NCBI RefSeq assembly: GCF_007989085.1
Contig: NZ_BJVJ01000005.1
Span: forward strand, 1-64,000
DNA length: 64,000 nt
From: Pseudonocardia sulfidoxydans NBRC 16205
GTDB lineage: Bacteria > Actinomycetota > Actinomycetes > Mycobacteriales > Pseudonocardiaceae
Reading direction: 5' to 3'
Both the position numbers and the translations under genes were made by a program. Every line of letters starts with the position of its first letter. Position 1 is the first letter of the stretch. The notes under the pieces are model-generated. The model saw nothing but the letters and a program-made list of their open reading frames with translations, had not been told where the DNA came from and ran no database searches. Positions 27,612 through 36,309 of the stretch are shown here, one piece after another.

Positions 27612-30350
27612 GTGCCGACCGCTTCGACCCCTCCTCCGTCACGAGGCCCCCGCCGGGCAGGTCCCGGGCCGGCCGACGACGACGGCCCCCGCCGGGCGCA
27701 CCGTGCCCGCGACGGTCGGCGCGACCCGCCGGACCCCCGGCCGCCGGTGGGCCGGGCAGACCGGCACGACTCCGGCCGTCGCCGCACCCCGCGCCCCGCC
27801 GAGCACCCGCGCCCCGCCGAGCACCCGCGCGACGAACCGCACCGCGACGCCGAGGGCCGCTCCCGACGTCGCGACCACGACAGCCCCGCCCCCGGCACCC
27901 GCCGCGGCGGGCCGCGCCGGCCGGACCGCGACCGACCGAACCGCGACCGACCGAACCGCGACCGACCGAACCGCGACCGACCGGACCGCGGACCCCGCCC
28001 CGCCCGCAGACCCGGCGGCGACGGGGCCCCCGCGGGGGGCAGGTCCGGTCCCGGCTGGTGGCAGCCCCCGTCGATGCGGACCCGCGCCACGGACACCGGT
28101 CCGCGCCGGGTCACCGCGGAGTCCTCCGACGGCGCCGACACCGCCACCCGCGCCGGCAAACGCCGGGCGTCACGGCGCCGCGGGTTCGCGGAGACGCTGC
28201 GCGGCGGCTTCCGCCGCTCCAGCTCGCAGCACCTGCGCGCGCTCAGCACCGACGAACGGCGGGCGCTGCGCCGTCGGCGGATCAAGTGGTCGATCATCGG
28301 TGGCGCGGCGGCGGTCGTCCTGGCCCCGGTGCTGCTGTTCGTCGTCGGCTATCTGATCTTCTCGGTGCCCACCCCGGACGAGGCGGTGAACAACCAGGTC
28401 GCCCTCGTCTCCTACGACGACGGCACCCAGCTGGCGCGGCTCGTCCCGGAGCAGGGGAACCGGGTGAAGGTACCGATCGACCGGATCCCGGTGCAGGTCC
28501 GCCAGGCGGTGCTCGCGGCGGAGGACCGCAGCTTCTACTCCAACCCGGGTTTCGACCTGACGGGCATCCTGCGGGCGGCGTGGAACCAGGTGCGCGGCGG
28601 CGCGGGCGGCGGGTCGACGATCAGCCAGCAGTACGTCAAGAAGACCCTGGTCGGGGACGAGGCGACGCTCTTCCGGAAGTGGAAGGAGATGATCGTCTCC
28701 GTCAAGATCAACCAGGAGCGTTCGAAGGACGAGATCCTGGGCGACTACCTCAACGCCATCTACTTCGGTCGTGGCGCGTACGGCATCCAGGCGGCGAGCC
28801 AGGCCTACTTCGGGAAGAACGTCGAGCAGCTGACGGCCGCGGACGGGGCGCTGTTGGCGGGGGTGATCCAGTCGCCGTCGCGCTGGGATCCGGCGATCGA
28901 CCCGGCGATGTCGTTGCAGCGCTGGCAGTTCGTGATCGACGGGATGGTGGCGCAGGGCTGGCTCACGCCGGCGGAGAAGGCGCAGGCGCGGTTCCCGGAG
29001 ACGGTGGCGCGCAAGGTCGTCGGCGGGGGTGCGCCGGCGGACAGCCGCGGGCACGTGGTCAACGCGGTGCGCGACGAGCTGGGTGCGCTGGGCATCACCG
29101 ACCAGGAGTTCAGCCAGGAAGGTCTGCGGATCACCACGACGATCGACCCGCGGCGCCAGCGGGAGGCGGTCGACGCCGCGCACGCGGGGCTGGCCGGTCA
29201 GCCGGACAACCTGCGGTCGGCGGTGGTGGCGGTCGACCCGTCGACGGGTGGGATCACGGCCTACTACGGCGGCGACAACGGCGTCGGGCTGGACTACGCG
29301 AAGGTCCGCAAGCAGGCGGGCTCGACGTTCAAGCCGTTCGTGGTGCTGGCGGGGCTGTTGCAGGACCCGCCGATCGGGCTGGGCGAGGTGTTCGACGGCA
29401 ACGCGGTCCCGGGGCTGCGCAACTCCGACGGCGCGGACTGCGACCGCTGCGACCTCAAGCAGGCCATGACGATCTCGAACAACGTCGTGTTCAACTCGCT
29501 GTCGAAGAAGGTGGGGGCGCAGAAGGTCGCCGACGCGGCGCGGGCGGCGGGCATCACGTCGCCGTTGACGGATCCGGACGAGCGGATCGCGCTGGGCAAC
29601 AAGGAGGTCACCCCGTTGGAGCTGGCGTCGGCGTACGCGACGATCGCCGGCGGCGGGGTGTACCGGGTGCCGCACATGATCTCCGAGGTGGTGACGTCGG
29701 ACGGGCGGGTGCTGTACGAGGCGCAGCCGTCGGACGGCGAGCGGCGGTTCCCGGAGCGGGTGGCGCGCAACGTCACCGAGGCGATGCTCGACGTCGCGGG
29801 CAACGACGGGCTGAGCCTGCCGGGGGTGCGGCAGGTCGCGGCGAAGACGGGCACGGTGCAGTCGCACGTCGACGGGCAGAACAACGACGCCTGGATGAGC
29901 GGGTTCACCCCGGAGGTGGCGGCGACGGTGTGGATCGGCACCGACATGAACACCCCGATCCGGACGGCCGACGGCACCCCGATCTCGGGTGGCTCGGTGC
30001 CGGGTTCGGTGTGGCACGACTTCATGACGGGGGTGGCGAAGCAGGACCCGCCACCGACGTTCGCGCCGTACCACGCGATCGGTGAGCCGCCGTCGGACAT
30101 GCCGCCGGGCGTCGACCCGGACGCATCGGTGGCCCCGTCGACGCCGGCGTCCCCGACGGCGCCACCGACGTCGACGATCGCGCCGACCACGGTGCCGACG
30201 GGCGTGTCGGGGGTGCCGACGACGGCGCCGCCGGATCCCCGCGCGGCGGGTGGGGCGCCGGCGGAGCCGCCGGGGCCGCCGGGGCCGTCGGCACCGCCGG
30301 TCACGACGACGGCGCAGAGCACCTGCACGCTCGCGAATCCGTGCGGGTGA
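27612..30350 (+). CDS. Bifunctional class A penicillin-binding protein
   Basis: 912 residues. Residues 1-225 form a long basic, disordered cytoplasmic region including four RPNRD-type repeats. A transmembrane helix follows (about 237-257, IIGGAAAVVLAPVLLFVVGYLIF). The glycosyltransferase domain has AAEDRSFYSNPGFD and GGSTISQQYVKK. The transpeptidase domain has the nucleophile in GSTFKPF (SxxK), the SNN motif in MTISNNVVF and KTGT. The C-terminal 90 residues are Pro/Thr-rich and extracytoplasmic. It polymerises and cross-links peptidoglycan. The GTG at 27612 has GAGGAG eight bases upstream. A second class A PBP lies at 50022-52088. Confidence 0.93.
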   Translation: MPTASTPPPSRGPRRAGPGPADDDGPRRAHRARDGRRDPPDPRPPVGRADRHDSGRRRTPRPAEHPRPAEHPRDEPHRDAEGRSRRRDHDSPAPGTRRGGPRRPDRDRPNRDRPNRDRPNRDRPDRGPRPARRPGGDGAPAGGRSGPGWWQPPSMRTRATDTGPRRVTAESSDGADTATRAGKRRASRRRGFAETLRGGFRRSSSQHLRALSTDERRALRRRRIKWSIIGGAAAVVLAPVLLFVVGYLIFSVPTPDEAVNNQVALVSYDDGTQLARLVPEQGNRVKVPIDRIPVQVRQAVLAAEDRSFYSNPGFDLTGILRAAWNQVRGGAGGGSTISQQYVKKTLVGDEATLFRKWKEMIVSVKINQERSKDEILGDYLNAIYFGRGAYGIQAASQAYFGKNVEQLTAADGALLAGVIQSPSRWDPAIDPAMSLQRWQFVIDGMVAQGWLTPAEKAQARFPETVARKVVGGGAPADSRGHVVNAVRDELGALGITDQEFSQEGLRITTTIDPRRQREAVDAAHAGLAGQPDNLRSAVVAVDPSTGGITAYYGGDNGVGLDYAKVRKQAGSTFKPFVVLAGLLQDPPIGLGEVFDGNAVPGLRNSDGADCDRCDLKQAMTISNNVVFNSLSKKVGAQKVADAARAAGITSPLTDPDERIALGNKEVTPLELASAYATIAGGGVYRVPHMISEVVTSDGRVLYEAQPSDGERRFPERVARNVTEAMLDVAGNDGLSLPGVRQVAAKTGTVQSHVDGQNNDAWMSGFTPEVAATVWIGTDMNTPIRTADGTPISGGSVPGSVWHDFMTGVAKQDPPPTFAPYHAIGEPPSDMPPGVDPDASVAPSTPASPTAPPTSTIAPTTVPTGVSGVPTTAPPDPRAAGGAPAEPPGPPGPSAPPVTTTAQSTCTLANPCG
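27931..27990 (+). repeat. 15-bp in-frame tandem repeat (4 copies) in the PBP N-terminus
   Basis: Unit GACCGACCGAACCGC at 27931, 27946 and 27961, plus one with a single substitution at 27976. Encodes RPNRD-type basic repeats in the disordered cytoplasmic head. The frame is preserved. Confidence 0.85.
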
Positions 30351-30408
30351 GCCGGTCGTCGGGGCCGGTCGGGTGCCTGCCGGACCGGTGGACGGCTACC
30401 GTGGCGAC

Positions 30409-30678
30409 GTGGGTCCGCAGGGCGCCGAGGAGCGCCGTTTCGAGGTGGTCGCCTGGATGGCCGACCGTCGGATGGTGCTCTACGTCCCGGCCATCGAGGC
30501 GGCGACGAGCGTGCGGGACATGGCCGATGCCGACGAGGCAGCGCGTGGCCTGATCGCGGATCTCACGGGGATCGAGCCGGTGGCGATCCGGTGCGACATC
30601 CGGGTGGGCCGCGCGGGCGGCGTGGGTGGTGCGGGCGGGGTCGGCGGCGGTGGCGGCCCGGCGGGCTACGCCGACTGA
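30409..30678 (+). CDS. Small protein of unknown function with Gly-rich tail
   Basis: 89 residues from the GTG at 30409. The core (RRFEVVAWMADRRMVLYVPAIEAATSVRDMADADEAARGLIADLTG) reads like a small alpha/beta fold in the style of HicB-type or DUF1902-type proteins. That resemblance is weak and I do not assign a function. The last 25 residues are Gly/Val-rich. It lies 58 bp after the PBP stop, and its 3' end overlaps the convergent kinase gene by 13 bp. The start is uncertain because no clear ribosome-binding site is present. Confidence 0.6.
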   Translation: MGPQGAEERRFEVVAWMADRRMVLYVPAIEAATSVRDMADADEAARGLIADLTGIEPVAIRCDIRVGRAGGVGGAGGVGGGGGPAGYAD

Positions 30679-31379
30679 CCCGGGCCCGCCGACCGACCCG
30701 GGCCCGGTGCGGGTCCGGGACCGGTGAGCACGTCGTCGGTGACGACGAGGTCGGCCCGGCCGGCGGTGGCGGCGACGCGTGCGGCGTTGGGGCCGTCGAC
30801 GTCGCGCACCCACGCGGCGGCGTGGTCGGGGTCCTTGCCGAACTCGACGTGGCGCGCGACGAGGCGGTCGAGCCGCAGGCGCTCGTCGGGCGCGCAGAAC
30901 CACACCTCGTCGAGCTCGGCGGCGACGGGCCGCCAGGCGGGGTCGTCGAGGAGCAGGTAGTTCCCTTCGGTAACGACGAGCCGCGCCGCGGGCGGCACCC
31001 CGATCGCGCCGGCGAGGGGCTGTTCGAGGTCGCGTTCGAACTGCGGCGCCCACACGGTCACCGAGGGGTCGTCGGCGCGGAGCCGGTGCAGCAGCGCGGC
31101 GTAGCCGGCGGCGTCGAAGGTGTCGGGGGCGCCCTTGCGGCCGGCGCGGCCGAGCGCGCGCAGGGCGACGTCGGCGAGGTGGAAGCCGTCCATGGGGACG
31201 TGGGCGACCCACGCCCCCGGCGCCGCGCCGGGCGGTGGGACGTCCGCGAGCGCGGTGACGAGGGCGCGGGCCAGCGTCGTCTTCCCGGCGCCGGGTGCCC
31301 CGGTGATGCCGAGCAGGGTGCGGCGGGAGCCGTCGCCGGCGAGGGCGAGTGCGCGCGCGGCGAGCCCGGCGAGTCTCAT
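30666..31379 (-). CDS. Nucleoside/nucleotide kinase family protein (uridine kinase/PRK fold)
   Basis: 237 residues with a P-loop GITGAPGAGKTTLARAL (about 23-39), the substrate region HVPMDGFHLAD, the Walker-B-like segment LVVTEGNYLLLDDPAW and a lid region with RLDRLVARHVEFGKDP. This is the pattern of the panK/uridine kinase-like group that includes sugar and nucleoside kinases; the substrate is unknown. Tail-to-tail overlap of 13 bp with the small upstream gene. Confidence 0.88.
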   Translation of the reverse strand: MRLAGLAARALALAGDGSRRTLLGITGAPGAGKTTLARALVTALADVPPPGAAPGAWVAHVPMDGFHLADVALRALGRAGRKGAPDTFDAAGYAALLHRLRADDPSVTVWAPQFERDLEQPLAGAIGVPPAARLVVTEGNYLLLDDPAWRPVAAELDEVWFCAPDERLRLDRLVARHVEFGKDPDHAAAWVRDVDGPNAARVAATAGRADLVVTDDVLTGPGPAPGPGRSAGPGQSA

Positions 31380-31422
31380 CGGGACGGGACTCTACGGGTC
31401 CGCACGTCGTAGGCTCGGGGTC

Positions 31423-32559
31423 ATGGTCGTCACCGCTGACGGGACCGCGCAGGACGTCGCCACGCGGATGGCCGGGGCCGCCGCGGCCTGGCTGGGGTCG
31501 CTCGACGCGGCGCAGCGTGCCGTCGGCACCGGCGGCACCCCGGGTTCGGACGCCGACGCCGACGAGGAGCGGCTGCGCTGGTACTACACACCGACCGACC
31601 ACGGCGGGCTCACGCTCGGCGAGATGGCACCGGCGCAGCAGTCGCTGGCGATGCAGCTGGTCGCGTCGGGGCTGTCGACGGCCGGGTACGTGACGGTGTC
31701 GACGATCCTGGGGCTGGAGAACGTCCTCGACCACGTCGAGGGCTGGGGTGTCGACTGGGGCCGGGAGCGCGGTCGCGACCCGCAGCGCTACTACCTGCGG
31801 GTCTTCGGCGAGCCGGGGTCGTCGGGGGCGTGGGCGTGGCGGTTCGGCGGGCACCACGTGTCGTTGAACAACCTGGTCGTCGACGGCCGGGTCGTGTCGA
31901 CGACGCCGTGCTTCCTGGGTGCCGACCCGGCCTCGGCGCCGCTGCTGGGGCCGGCGCCGCTGCGCCCGCTCGCGGGGACGGAGGAACTGGCACGGGAGCT
32001 GGTGCGGTCGCTGCCCGCCGACCTGGCGGCGGAGGCGGTGCTGCTCGACCGGGCGCCGTCCGACATCGTCGGCGGGAACCGCCCGCGGGTCGAGGTGGGC
32101 GACCGGATGATCCTGCTGACCGACATCTGGCGGGGCCGGTTCGGTGAGCAGCGGCTGAACGACCGGCTCGCGACGATGAGCGAGGGCGCCGAGAAGGCGA
32201 GCGGCTACGACGACGCCGACCACGACACCCTCGCGCTGGGGGCGCCGCGCGGGGTGCCGGGTGCGGCGCTGGACCCGACGGGCCGTGAGCTGCTGACGGC
32301 GCTGCTGTCGACCTACCTGGACCGGGTGCCCGAGGGCCTGGCGGTGTGGCCGGACGTCGACGACGTGCACGTCGCCTGGGCAGGGCCGCTGCAGCGGGGT
32401 GCGCCACACTACTACCGGCTGCAGGCGCCCCGGTTCCTCGTGGAGTACGACAACACCCAGCGTCAGGCCAACCACGCCCACTCCGTGTGGCGCGACCCCG
32501 AGTCCGACTTCGGCCACGACGTGCTGGCCGCGCACCGGGCGGCGCACCACCCGGCCTGA
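31423..32559 (+). CDS. DUF3500 family protein
   Basis: 378 residues. Conserved DUF3500 blocks are visible: RWYYTPTDHGGLTLGEMAPAQQ, ILGLENVLDHVEG, YYLRVFGEPGSSGAWAWRFGGHH, VSLNNLVVDGRVVSTTPCFLGADP and a C-terminal FLVEYDNTQRQANHAHSVWRD. No biochemical role is established for this family. The histidine and acidic clusters would suit metal binding (inference). ATG at 31423; 43 bp from the divergent kinase start. Confidence 0.9.
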   Translation: MVVTADGTAQDVATRMAGAAAAWLGSLDAAQRAVGTGGTPGSDADADEERLRWYYTPTDHGGLTLGEMAPAQQSLAMQLVASGLSTAGYVTVSTILGLENVLDHVEGWGVDWGRERGRDPQRYYLRVFGEPGSSGAWAWRFGGHHVSLNNLVVDGRVVSTTPCFLGADPASAPLLGPAPLRPLAGTEELARELVRSLPADLAAEAVLLDRAPSDIVGGNRPRVEVGDRMILLTDIWRGRFGEQRLNDRLATMSEGAEKASGYDDADHDTLALGAPRGVPGAALDPTGRELLTALLSTYLDRVPEGLAVWPDVDDVHVAWAGPLQRGAPHYYRLQAPRFLVEYDNTQRQANHAHSVWRDPESDFGHDVLAAHRAAHHPA

Positions 32560-32588
32560 CCGGGCTCCGGGCGCCGTCCCGATCAGGC

Positions 32589-32619
32589 TTGCGGTTGACG
32601 CAGCGTCAACTCCTACGGT
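32589..32619 (+). promoter_or_regulatory. MerR-type promoter/operator with 19-bp spacer
   Basis: TTGCGG (32589-32594) and TACGGT (32614-32619) are 19 bp apart, the lengthened spacer typical of MerR-regulated promoters. The spacer contains the inverted repeat TTGACG-cag-CGTCAA (32595-32609). Transcription would begin almost at the ATG (32627), so the mRNA may be leaderless. This strongly suggests autoregulation by the following gene. Confidence 0.68.
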
Positions 32620-32626
32620 GAACCGC

Positions 32627-33367
32627 ATGCGATGGTCGACGGCGGAGGTGGCCCGGATGGCCCGGGTCAGCTCACGGACGCTGCGGCACTACGACCACAC
32701 CGGTCTGCTGCGTCCCGCCGACACCGGCCACGGCGGCGTGCGCCTCTACGGCAGGCCCGAGCTCGAACGGCTGCAGCACATCCTGCTGTTGCGTGAGCTG
32801 GGGCTGGGGCTGCCCGACATCGCCGCGGTCCTCGACGGCCGGACCGACGAGACGGCGGCGCTGCGCCGCCACCACGAGCGGCTGCTGTCGGAGTCGCGGC
32901 GCCTGCGCAGGCTGGCCGGCACCGTCGCACGCACCATCGAGGAACGGGAGGGAGGTGAGGAGATGGCAGCCGAGGACCTGTTCGAGGGGTTCGGCAACGA
33001 CCCGTACGCCGCCGAGGCGCGTGAGCGCTGGGGCGACACCGCGGCACGCTCGCAGCGTGAGGTCGCCGGGTGGGACACCGACCGGCAGAAGGCGGTGCTG
33101 GCCGAGGGCGCGGACGTCAACGCGCGCATCGCGGCGCTGATGCAGGCGGGTACCCCCGTCGACGACGCGGCCGTGCAGGCGGCGGTGGCGGACCACCACA
33201 GGTGGATCCGGCACTTCTGGGAGCCGAACCGGGAGTCCTACATCGGGCTGGGCGAGCTCTACGTCGACGATCCGCGGTTCACCGCGTCGATCGACGAGAC
33301 CGCGCCCGGGCTCGCGGTCTACCTGCGTGACGCCATGCGCGTCTACGCCGGGCGCGAGCTGGACTGA
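32627..33367 (+). CDS. MerR-family regulator with TipAS ligand-binding domain
   Basis: 246 residues. The N-terminal winged HTH (STAEVARMARVSSRTLRHYDHTGLL, 4-28) and a coiled-coil are followed by a TipAS-type C-terminal domain (about 105-246, with DLFEGFGNDPYAAEARERWGD and HHRWIRHFWEPNRESYIGLGELYVDDPRF). TipAL/TipAS proteins bind thiopeptide or other drugs and activate resistance genes. No obvious exporter is adjacent. An in-frame GTG at 32618 is an alternative start but falls in the -10 box. Its 3' end overlaps the convergent phosphatase gene by 25 bp. Confidence 0.93.
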   Translation: MRWSTAEVARMARVSSRTLRHYDHTGLLRPADTGHGGVRLYGRPELERLQHILLLRELGLGLPDIAAVLDGRTDETAALRRHHERLLSESRRLRRLAGTVARTIEEREGGEEMAAEDLFEGFGNDPYAAEARERWGDTAARSQREVAGWDTDRQKAVLAEGADVNARIAALMQAGTPVDDAAVQAAVADHHRWIRHFWEPNRESYIGLGELYVDDPRFTASIDETAPGLAVYLRDAMRVYAGRELD

Positions 33368-35862
33368 TCGCCCGCCGGGCGGTCGGCGGGGTCGTGGGCG
33401 CCGGCCCGGACGGCGAGCACGACGACGTCGTCGCCGGTGTCGGCGGCGGTGTCGCGCACCAGCGCGTCGCAGAACCGGTCCAGCGGCAGGCCGGCGACCG
33501 ACTCGACGAGCCCGACCAGCGCGCCGGTCGCGGCGTCGCCGGGGTCGCGGCGGCGTTCGAAGAGGCCGTCGGTGTAGAGCAGCAGCGTCGACCCCGGCGC
33601 CAGCGCGATCTCGTGGTCGTGGCGGCCGAGGCCGGCGTCGACGCCGAGGACGACGTCGACGGGACCGTCGAGCAGGCGGGCCGTGCCGTCGGGCCCGACG
33701 AGGATCGGCGTCGGGTGGCCGGCGTTCGACCACCGGAACACCGCTGCGCCGCCGGCCCACAGCACCCGGCCGTAGACGAGTGTGGTGAACCGGGTGACCT
33801 CGAGCCGGGAGGCGACGCGGTCGAGCCGGTCGAGGACGTCGGACGGCTCGCGTTCGGTGTCGTAGGCCAGCGCGCGCAGCATGCTGCGCATCTGGCCCAT
33901 GGTCGCGGCGGCGTTGAGGTCGTGGCCCGACACGTCGCCGACGGCGAGCGCGAGGTCGCCGCCGGGCAGCCGGAAGGCGTCGTACCAGTCGCCGCCGACC
34001 TGCAGCTCGGCGGCGGCGGGCAGGTAGCGGGCCTGGACCTCCAGGCCGGCGATGCCGATGTCGGCCGACCGGGGCGGTTCGGTGAGCATCGCCGCCTGCA
34101 GCGCGAGCGACACCTCGCGGGTGCGCTGCACGGTCCGGGTGTGCTCGACCGCCGCCGACACCCGGGCTGCCAGCTCGACGACGAGGGCCCGGTCGTCGTC
34201 GGTGTAGGCGGGGCGGTCGCCGCACGCCAGGAACATGACGGCCGCGACGACCTCCCCCGCCGACACGACCGGCGCGGCGAGTGCGGAGTGCATCCCCGCG
34301 CGGTGGTCCCAGTCCCACATCTCGGCCGTGCCCGCCCACTCGTCACGGGGCGGTTGCGGCCCGCTGTCGAGGACGGCGGTGCGGCCGCGGACGGCCCGCG
34401 AGACGGGGTGGGAGGCACCGAAGACGAACCGTTCGACGGTGGGCGGCGGCGGTTCGAGGCCCGGCGCGGTGCGGGTCACCGACCGCGCCCCGGTGACGAC
34501 CCCGCCCGTCCCCGAGGTGGTGTCGACCAGGTAGACCCGGCACAGGTCGGCGAACTCGGGGACGACGGTCTCGGCGAGGGCGGTCAGCTCGGCCTCGGGG
34601 TCGTGCGCGGCGTTCACGGCGAGCGTGGCCCGGGCGAGGACCTCGAGCCGCTGCCGGGCACGGAACCCGGCGTCGATGTCGCTCTCGGTGCCCACCCACT
34701 CGACGACCCGGCCGGTCTCGTCGCGCACCGCGACGGCGCGGGCGCGGTGCCAGCGCCAGCCGCCGTGGGCGCCGCGCAGCCGCGCGGTGTGGGCGAACCC
34801 GCGGCCGGTGCTCACCGCGTCGAGCCACGCGGCGCGCTTGGAGGCCCGGTCCTCGGGATGGATGGCGTCGAGGAAGCCCCAGCCCAGGTACTCCTCGCGG
34901 GTCTGCCCGGTGATCGCGCGCATGCTCGGGGAGTCCTCGGCGGCGCTGCCGTCGGCGGCCCGGATCCACACGGCGGCGCTGGTCGCCTCGACGAGGCTCT
35001 GGTAGCGGGTGAGCAGCCGTTGGCGTTCGGCGGCGACGGCGGCGAACTGGTCCCGGGTCTGTTCGGCCTCGGTGACGTCGACGACGACGAGACCGACGCC
35101 GATGACCGTCCCGGCCTCGTCGCGGACCGGGTAGGCGTCCACCGTCCAGGTCTGGTCGCGGCCCCGGCCGTGCCAGAGCCGTCCCCGCATGCGGGTGCGC
35201 AGCCGGGGGGTGCCGTCGGAGAGGACCTGGCGCAGCAACGCCGCGACGCGCGCGCCGGTCTCGCCGTGAGCCTCCTCGACGGTGACGCCGAGCCGGTCGT
35301 CGGCGGTGCCGCCGTCCATGGCGGCGACGTGCCCGTTGACCCTGCGGTAGTGCAGGTCGGTGTCGAAGTAGGCCAGGCCGACGGGCGCGGTCTCCCACAG
35401 GGCGTCGAGCAGCGCGAACGCCTCGTCGCCGACGCGGTTCTCGGACAGGTCGCGCAGCACCCCGACGACGGCGGGCCCGGGCCCGGGGCGCGGCACCGCG
35501 CGGAACCACAGCACCCGGCCCGACGGCACGGCGGCGGGGAACCTGCCCTCGACGCGGCGCCCGGCCCGCAGCTCGGCGAGCACCGCGGCGGCAGCGGCGG
35601 TGTCGACGAGCGCGCCCCCGGGCGTCGGGGACCCACCGAACCCGTTGCGCCCCATGACCCTCTCGGCCGGCAGGCCGGTGAGCTCGGCGGCGACGGGGTT
35701 CCAAAGCAGGACGCAGCCGTCCTCGTCGAGGGCGAACAGGCCGACGGGTGCGGCGTCGATCATCGCGGCGGTCAGGCCGTCCGTTCCCTGCAGCGTCGCC
35801 TCCCCCCGCCGGACGCGCGCGGACGCACGTCGGGCGCTCATCGTAGGGGCGAGCGGCGGCAC
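33343..35862 (-). CDS. PAS-PAS-PAS-GAF sensor serine phosphatase (SpoIIE/RsbU-type PP2C)
   Basis: Up to 839 residues. Approximate order: PAS (30-135, APVGLFALDEDGCVLLWNPVAAELTG), a second PAS (165-290), a third PAS (290-400), GAF (405-560) and a C-terminal PP2C-like phosphatase (590-825). The phosphatase has GGDWYDAFRLPGGDLALAVGDVSGHD and LLLYTDGLFERR with the metal-binding aspartates. Such enzymes dephosphorylate STAS anti-anti-sigma factors in partner-switching pathways. No transmembrane span, so cytosolic sensing. The start is ambiguous between GTG 35862 and ATG 35841; neither has a good ribosome-binding site. Confidence 0.92.
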   Translation of the reverse strand: MPPLAPTMSARRASARVRRGEATLQGTDGLTAAMIDAAPVGLFALDEDGCVLLWNPVAAELTGLPAERVMGRNGFGGSPTPGGALVDTAAAAAVLAELRAGRRVEGRFPAAVPSGRVLWFRAVPRPGPGPAVVGVLRDLSENRVGDEAFALLDALWETAPVGLAYFDTDLHYRRVNGHVAAMDGGTADDRLGVTVEEAHGETGARVAALLRQVLSDGTPRLRTRMRGRLWHGRGRDQTWTVDAYPVRDEAGTVIGVGLVVVDVTEAEQTRDQFAAVAAERQRLLTRYQSLVEATSAAVWIRAADGSAAEDSPSMRAITGQTREEYLGWGFLDAIHPEDRASKRAAWLDAVSTGRGFAHTARLRGAHGGWRWHRARAVAVRDETGRVVEWVGTESDIDAGFRARQRLEVLARATLAVNAAHDPEAELTALAETVVPEFADLCRVYLVDTTSGTGGVVTGARSVTRTAPGLEPPPPTVERFVFGASHPVSRAVRGRTAVLDSGPQPPRDEWAGTAEMWDWDHRAGMHSALAAPVVSAGEVVAAVMFLACGDRPAYTDDDRALVVELAARVSAAVEHTRTVQRTREVSLALQAAMLTEPPRSADIGIAGLEVQARYLPAAAELQVGGDWYDAFRLPGGDLALAVGDVSGHDLNAAATMGQMRSMLRALAYDTEREPSDVLDRLDRVASRLEVTRFTTLVYGRVLWAGGAAVFRWSNAGHPTPILVGPDGTARLLDGPVDVVLGVDAGLGRHDHEIALAPGSTLLLYTDGLFERRRDPGDAATGALVGLVESVAGLPLDRFCDALVRDTAADTGDDVVVLAVRAGAHDPADRPAGDQSSSRPA

Positions 35863-35915
35863 GGACGAGCGCCGCGGGGGTGGCGTTCGCGCGAGCCGGC
35901 CGCCAGGGTGACCGG

Positions 35916-36287
35916 ATGGAGCCGACCGCCGATCCCCTCCCCCGGCTGCGCGCGCTGTGCATGGCGCTGCCCGAGGTCACGGAGAAGCTCAGCCACGGCG
36001 AGCCGACGTGGTTCGTGCGCCGCGTGTTCGTCTCCTACGCCGACCGCCATCACGACGACGTGCTCGGGTTCTGGTGCGCCGCACCGCCCGGCGTGCAGGA
36101 GGAGCTGGTCGCGGCGGACCCGCAGCGGTTCTTCCGCCCGCCCTACGTCGGCGGCCGCGGCTGGCTCGGGGTGCGTCTGGACGTCGACGTCGACTGGGAG
36201 GAGATCGCGGAGATCGTCACCGACGCCTACCGGCAGATCGCGCCGAGGAAGCTGGTGGCACTGCTCGGGGACGTGAACGGTCGTTAA
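35916..36287 (+). CDS. MmcQ/YjbR family protein
   Basis: 123 residues with family blocks LCMALPEVTEKLSHGEPTWFVR, VFVSYADRHHDDVLGFWCAAP and GGRGWLGVRLD. MmcQ/YjbR proteins have a CyaY-like fold and are suspected DNA binders; function is unproven. The ATG at 35916 is preceded by AGGGTG. It lies close to the next gene (22 bp), with a palindrome at its stop codon. Confidence 0.92.
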   Translation: MEPTADPLPRLRALCMALPEVTEKLSHGEPTWFVRRVFVSYADRHHDDVLGFWCAAPPGVQEELVAADPQRFFRPPYVGGRGWLGVRLDVDVDWEEIAEIVTDAYRQIAPRKLVALLGDVNGR

Positions 36288-36299
36288 CCCGGCGGGTTA
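36285..36299 (+). promoter_or_regulatory. 15-bp palindrome at mmcQ/hydrolase junction
   Basis: TAACCCG-g-CGGGTTA, a perfect 7-bp inverted repeat around a single base. It starts with the TAA stop of the MmcQ-like gene and ends 10 bp before the hydrolase GTG. Candidate operator for the hydrolase, or a weak hairpin. Confidence 0.4.
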
Positions 36300-36309
36300 G
36301 CATCGCGCG

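Noticed and set aside
28170..30074. 634-codon minus-strand frame opposite the class A PBP
   Set aside because: The PBP strand carries all catalytic motifs; the opposite frame is Arg/His/Leu-rich shadow.
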